Of a stretch of 52,415 nucleotides of DNA, positions 50,972 to 52,415 are shown piece after piece (within the stretch, counting starts at the first letter, position 1; every line of letters starts with the position of its first letter). Source of the stretch: Bacillota bacterium. GTDB lineage: Bacteria; Bacillota; Sulfobacillia; Sulfobacillales; Sulfobacillaceae. The position numbers were made by a program, and so were the translations under genes. The notes beneath the pieces are model-generated. The model did no database searches, had not been told where the DNA came from, and worked only from the letters and a program-made list of their open reading frames with translations. The stretch lies in NCBI GenBank assembly GCA_023512105.1, contig JAIMAE010000004.1:1-52415 (forward strand), in the 5' to 3' direction.

Positions 50972-52318
50972 CTAGGCTCCCGGTATCCGCTCCGCCAAAA
51001 AGTTGACGTGAATGCGACCGGCCCGAAAGTCCTCGTCCTCCATCAGCCGTTGGTGCAACGGCAGGGTGGTCTTGACCCCTTCGACCTCGAACTCGGAGAG
51101 GGCGCGGCGCATCCGCGCCACCGCCTCTTCCCGGTCGCGGCCCCAGGTCACCACCTTGGCCATCAGCGAGTCGTAGAAAGACTGTACGGTCAAGCCCTCG
51201 CGGATCCCCGCATCCACCCGCACCCCCGGGCCGGCCGGCTCCCGCCACCGCTGGACCAATCCCGGACTGGGCCGAAACCCTTGCTCGGGGTCTTCGGCGT
51301 TGACCCGACATTCGAGGCTCCATCCGCGGATCTCCACTGCTTCCTGGTCGACCGACAGCGGGTAGCCCGCGGCCACCTTGAGTTGTTCCTTCACGATATC
51401 GATCCCGGTGATCATCTCCGTAACAGGATGCTCGACCTGGATGCGGGTATTCATTTCCATGAAATAAAAGCGCCCGTGCTCGTCCAACAAGAATTCCAGA
51501 GTCCCGGCGCTGGTGTAGCCCACGGCTTGGGCGGCCCGAACCGCCGCCGCGCTCATCTGTTGGCGCAGCTCGGGATCGACCGCCACCGAGGGCGCCTCTT
51601 CCAGCAGCTTTTGCCGACGCCGCTGAATGGAAGATTCCCGTTCGCCCAGGCTCACCACGTGGCCGTGGCCGTCAGCCAGCACCTGGATCTCGATATGCCG
51701 GGGATTATGTAGGTATTTCTCCACGTAGACGTCTCCGTGGCCAAAGGCCGACTTGGCCTCCCGGCTGGCCCGCTCCAAGGCCTCCGCCAACTCCTCGCGC
51801 CGCTCTACCACCCGGATCCCCCGGCCCCCGCCTCCATAGGAGGCCTTGACCATCACCGGGTAGCCGATTTGCTCGGCGATGGCTAAGGCCTCCTCCAAGG
51901 TGCGCACCGGACCCTCGGTGCCCGGAACCACCGGAACCCCGGCCTTCTGCATGAGTTGACGGGCTTGTGCCTTAATCCCCATCTGTTCGATCGCCGAAGC
52001 CGGGGGACCGATAAACACCAGGTGCCAGGTGGCACAGACCTCGGCGAAGTGGTGGTTCTCGGCCAGAAATCCGTATCCCGGATGGATGGCCTCCGCCCCG
52101 GTTTGCACGGCCGCGTTGATGATGTTGGGGATGTGCAGGTAGCTCAAGGCGGCCGGCGCCGGGCCGATGGGAAACGCCTCGTCGGCGTATTCGACGTGCA
52201 GCGCGTCCTTGTCGGCTTCCGAATAGACCGCCACGGTTTTAATCCCCAATTCCCGCGCCGCGCGCATCACCCGGATCGCAATCTCACCGCGGTTGGCCAC
52301 CAGGATCTTCTTAAACAG
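50972..52318 (-). CDS. accC: Acetyl-CoA carboxylase, biotin carboxylase subunit (probable CTG start)
   Basis: Carboxylates biotin on AccB with ATP and bicarbonate, first step of fatty acid synthesis. The 448-residue protein carries ANRGEIAIRVMRAARELG, the HPGYGFLAEN loop, KASYGGGGRGIRVV (ATP Gly loop), EKYLHNPRHIEIQVLAD and FYFMEMNTRIQVEHPVTE. The family N terminus FKKILVANRGEIA is encoded in frame from a CTG at 52316-52318, 7 bases after GGGAGGGAG. The next usable codon, GTG 52300, would remove six conserved residues and has no ribosome site. accB is expected just beyond the window. Confidence 0.92.
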   Translation of the reverse strand: MFKKILVANRGEIAIRVMRAARELGIKTVAVYSEADKDALHVEYADEAFPIGPAPAALSYLHIPNIINAAVQTGAEAIHPGYGFLAENHHFAEVCATWHLVFIGPPASAIEQMGIKAQARQLMQKAGVPVVPGTEGPVRTLEEALAIAEQIGYPVMVKASYGGGGRGIRVVERREELAEALERASREAKSAFGHGDVYVEKYLHNPRHIEIQVLADGHGHVVSLGERESSIQRRRQKLLEEAPSVAVDPELRQQMSAAAVRAAQAVGYTSAGTLEFLLDEHGRFYFMEMNTRIQVEHPVTEMITGIDIVKEQLKVAAGYPLSVDQEAVEIRGWSLECRVNAEDPEQGFRPSPGLVQRWREPAGPGVRVDAGIREGLTVQSFYDSLMAKVVTWGRDREEAVARMRRALSEFEVEGVKTTLPLHQRLMEDEDFRAGRIHVNFLAERIPGA

Positions 52319-52415
52319 TGGATATCTCCCTCCCGCTCCAACTCACCCACTACTAGAGCACAACCCGCCAGCTCTTGTCCAGGGGGACGAAGCAGGAAAA
52401 CCGCGCCCAGGCTCA

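Noticed and set aside
52319-52415. C-terminal end of accB before accC
   Set aside because: No frame shows the biotinyl-domain ending; one minus-strand frame stays open but is not recognisable, so nothing is called.

Overview
The window is about 65% G+C and comes from the chromosome of an endospore-forming member of the Bacillota (Firmicutes). This follows from spo0A, spoIVB, spoIIAA-spoIIAB-sigF, a spoVA cluster, spoIIM, dacF, spmA, spmB and a gerW/ytfJ homologue, many in the order known from Bacillus. Purine-rich Shine-Dalgarno sequences precede nearly all genes and GTG or TTG starts are very common. The base composition and the rearranged neighbourhoods suggest a high-GC lineage well away from Bacillus (for example Sulfobacillus-, Kyrpidia- or Symbiobacterium-like), but I cannot fix the genus. 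Nearly all genes lie on the minus strand; the plus-strand exceptions are a gene end at position 1, spmB, a PAS/GAF/GGDEF gene and a HisA-like gene.

Layout from low to high coordinates. 1-6.4 kb: pncB, rluB, ridA, a convergent spmB/spmA pair, panC and a small redox group (thioredoxin-fold CPEC protein, membrane rhodanese, FMN reductase). 6.4-10.5 kb: an end-joining operon reading ku, ATP-dependent ligase, LigD-type polymerase, SNF2 helicase. 10.6-13.7 kb: ytfJ, a DUF2953 gene and an MFS transporter with a strong promoter. 13.7-20.5 kb: a diguanylate cyclase, then scpB, scpA, trpS, a site-2 protease and lysA. 20.6-30.4 kb: the HisA-like gene, spoVAF-AEa-AEb-AD-AC, a dodecin, sigF-spoIIAB-spoIIAA, a DksA/YteA-type protein, dacF and deoB. 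30.4-38.5 kb: xerD, ald, spoIIM, endoQ, nudF, an Hfq-like protein, a conserved unknown protein, spo0A and spoIVB. 38.6-40.2 kb: a nitrilase-fold gene and a YuiD-type gene that separate spoIVB from recN. 40.2-52.3 kb: a nearly gapless series transcribed in the order accC, asp23-like, nusB, TsaD-like, folD, xseA, xseB, ispA, dxs, tlyA, nadK, argR, recN.

Much of the window supports sporulation: Spo0A commits the cell, SpoIIAA/AB control sigma-F, SpoIIM and SpoIVB act in engulfment and forespore-to-mother-cell signalling, SpoVA proteins load dipicolinate, DacF and SpmA/B shape the cortex and core, and Ku/ligase/polymerase could repair breaks in germinating spores. The less expected items are a nitrilase-fold protein whose nucleophile position is Ala, a HisA-like barrel without the usual Asp residues behind a strong promoter, an extra-long Hfq-like protein beside nudF, a dodecin behind a forespore-type promoter between sigF and spoVAC, inversion of spmA relative to spmB, a probable CTG start for accC, and two gene pairs overlapping by more than 120 bases.
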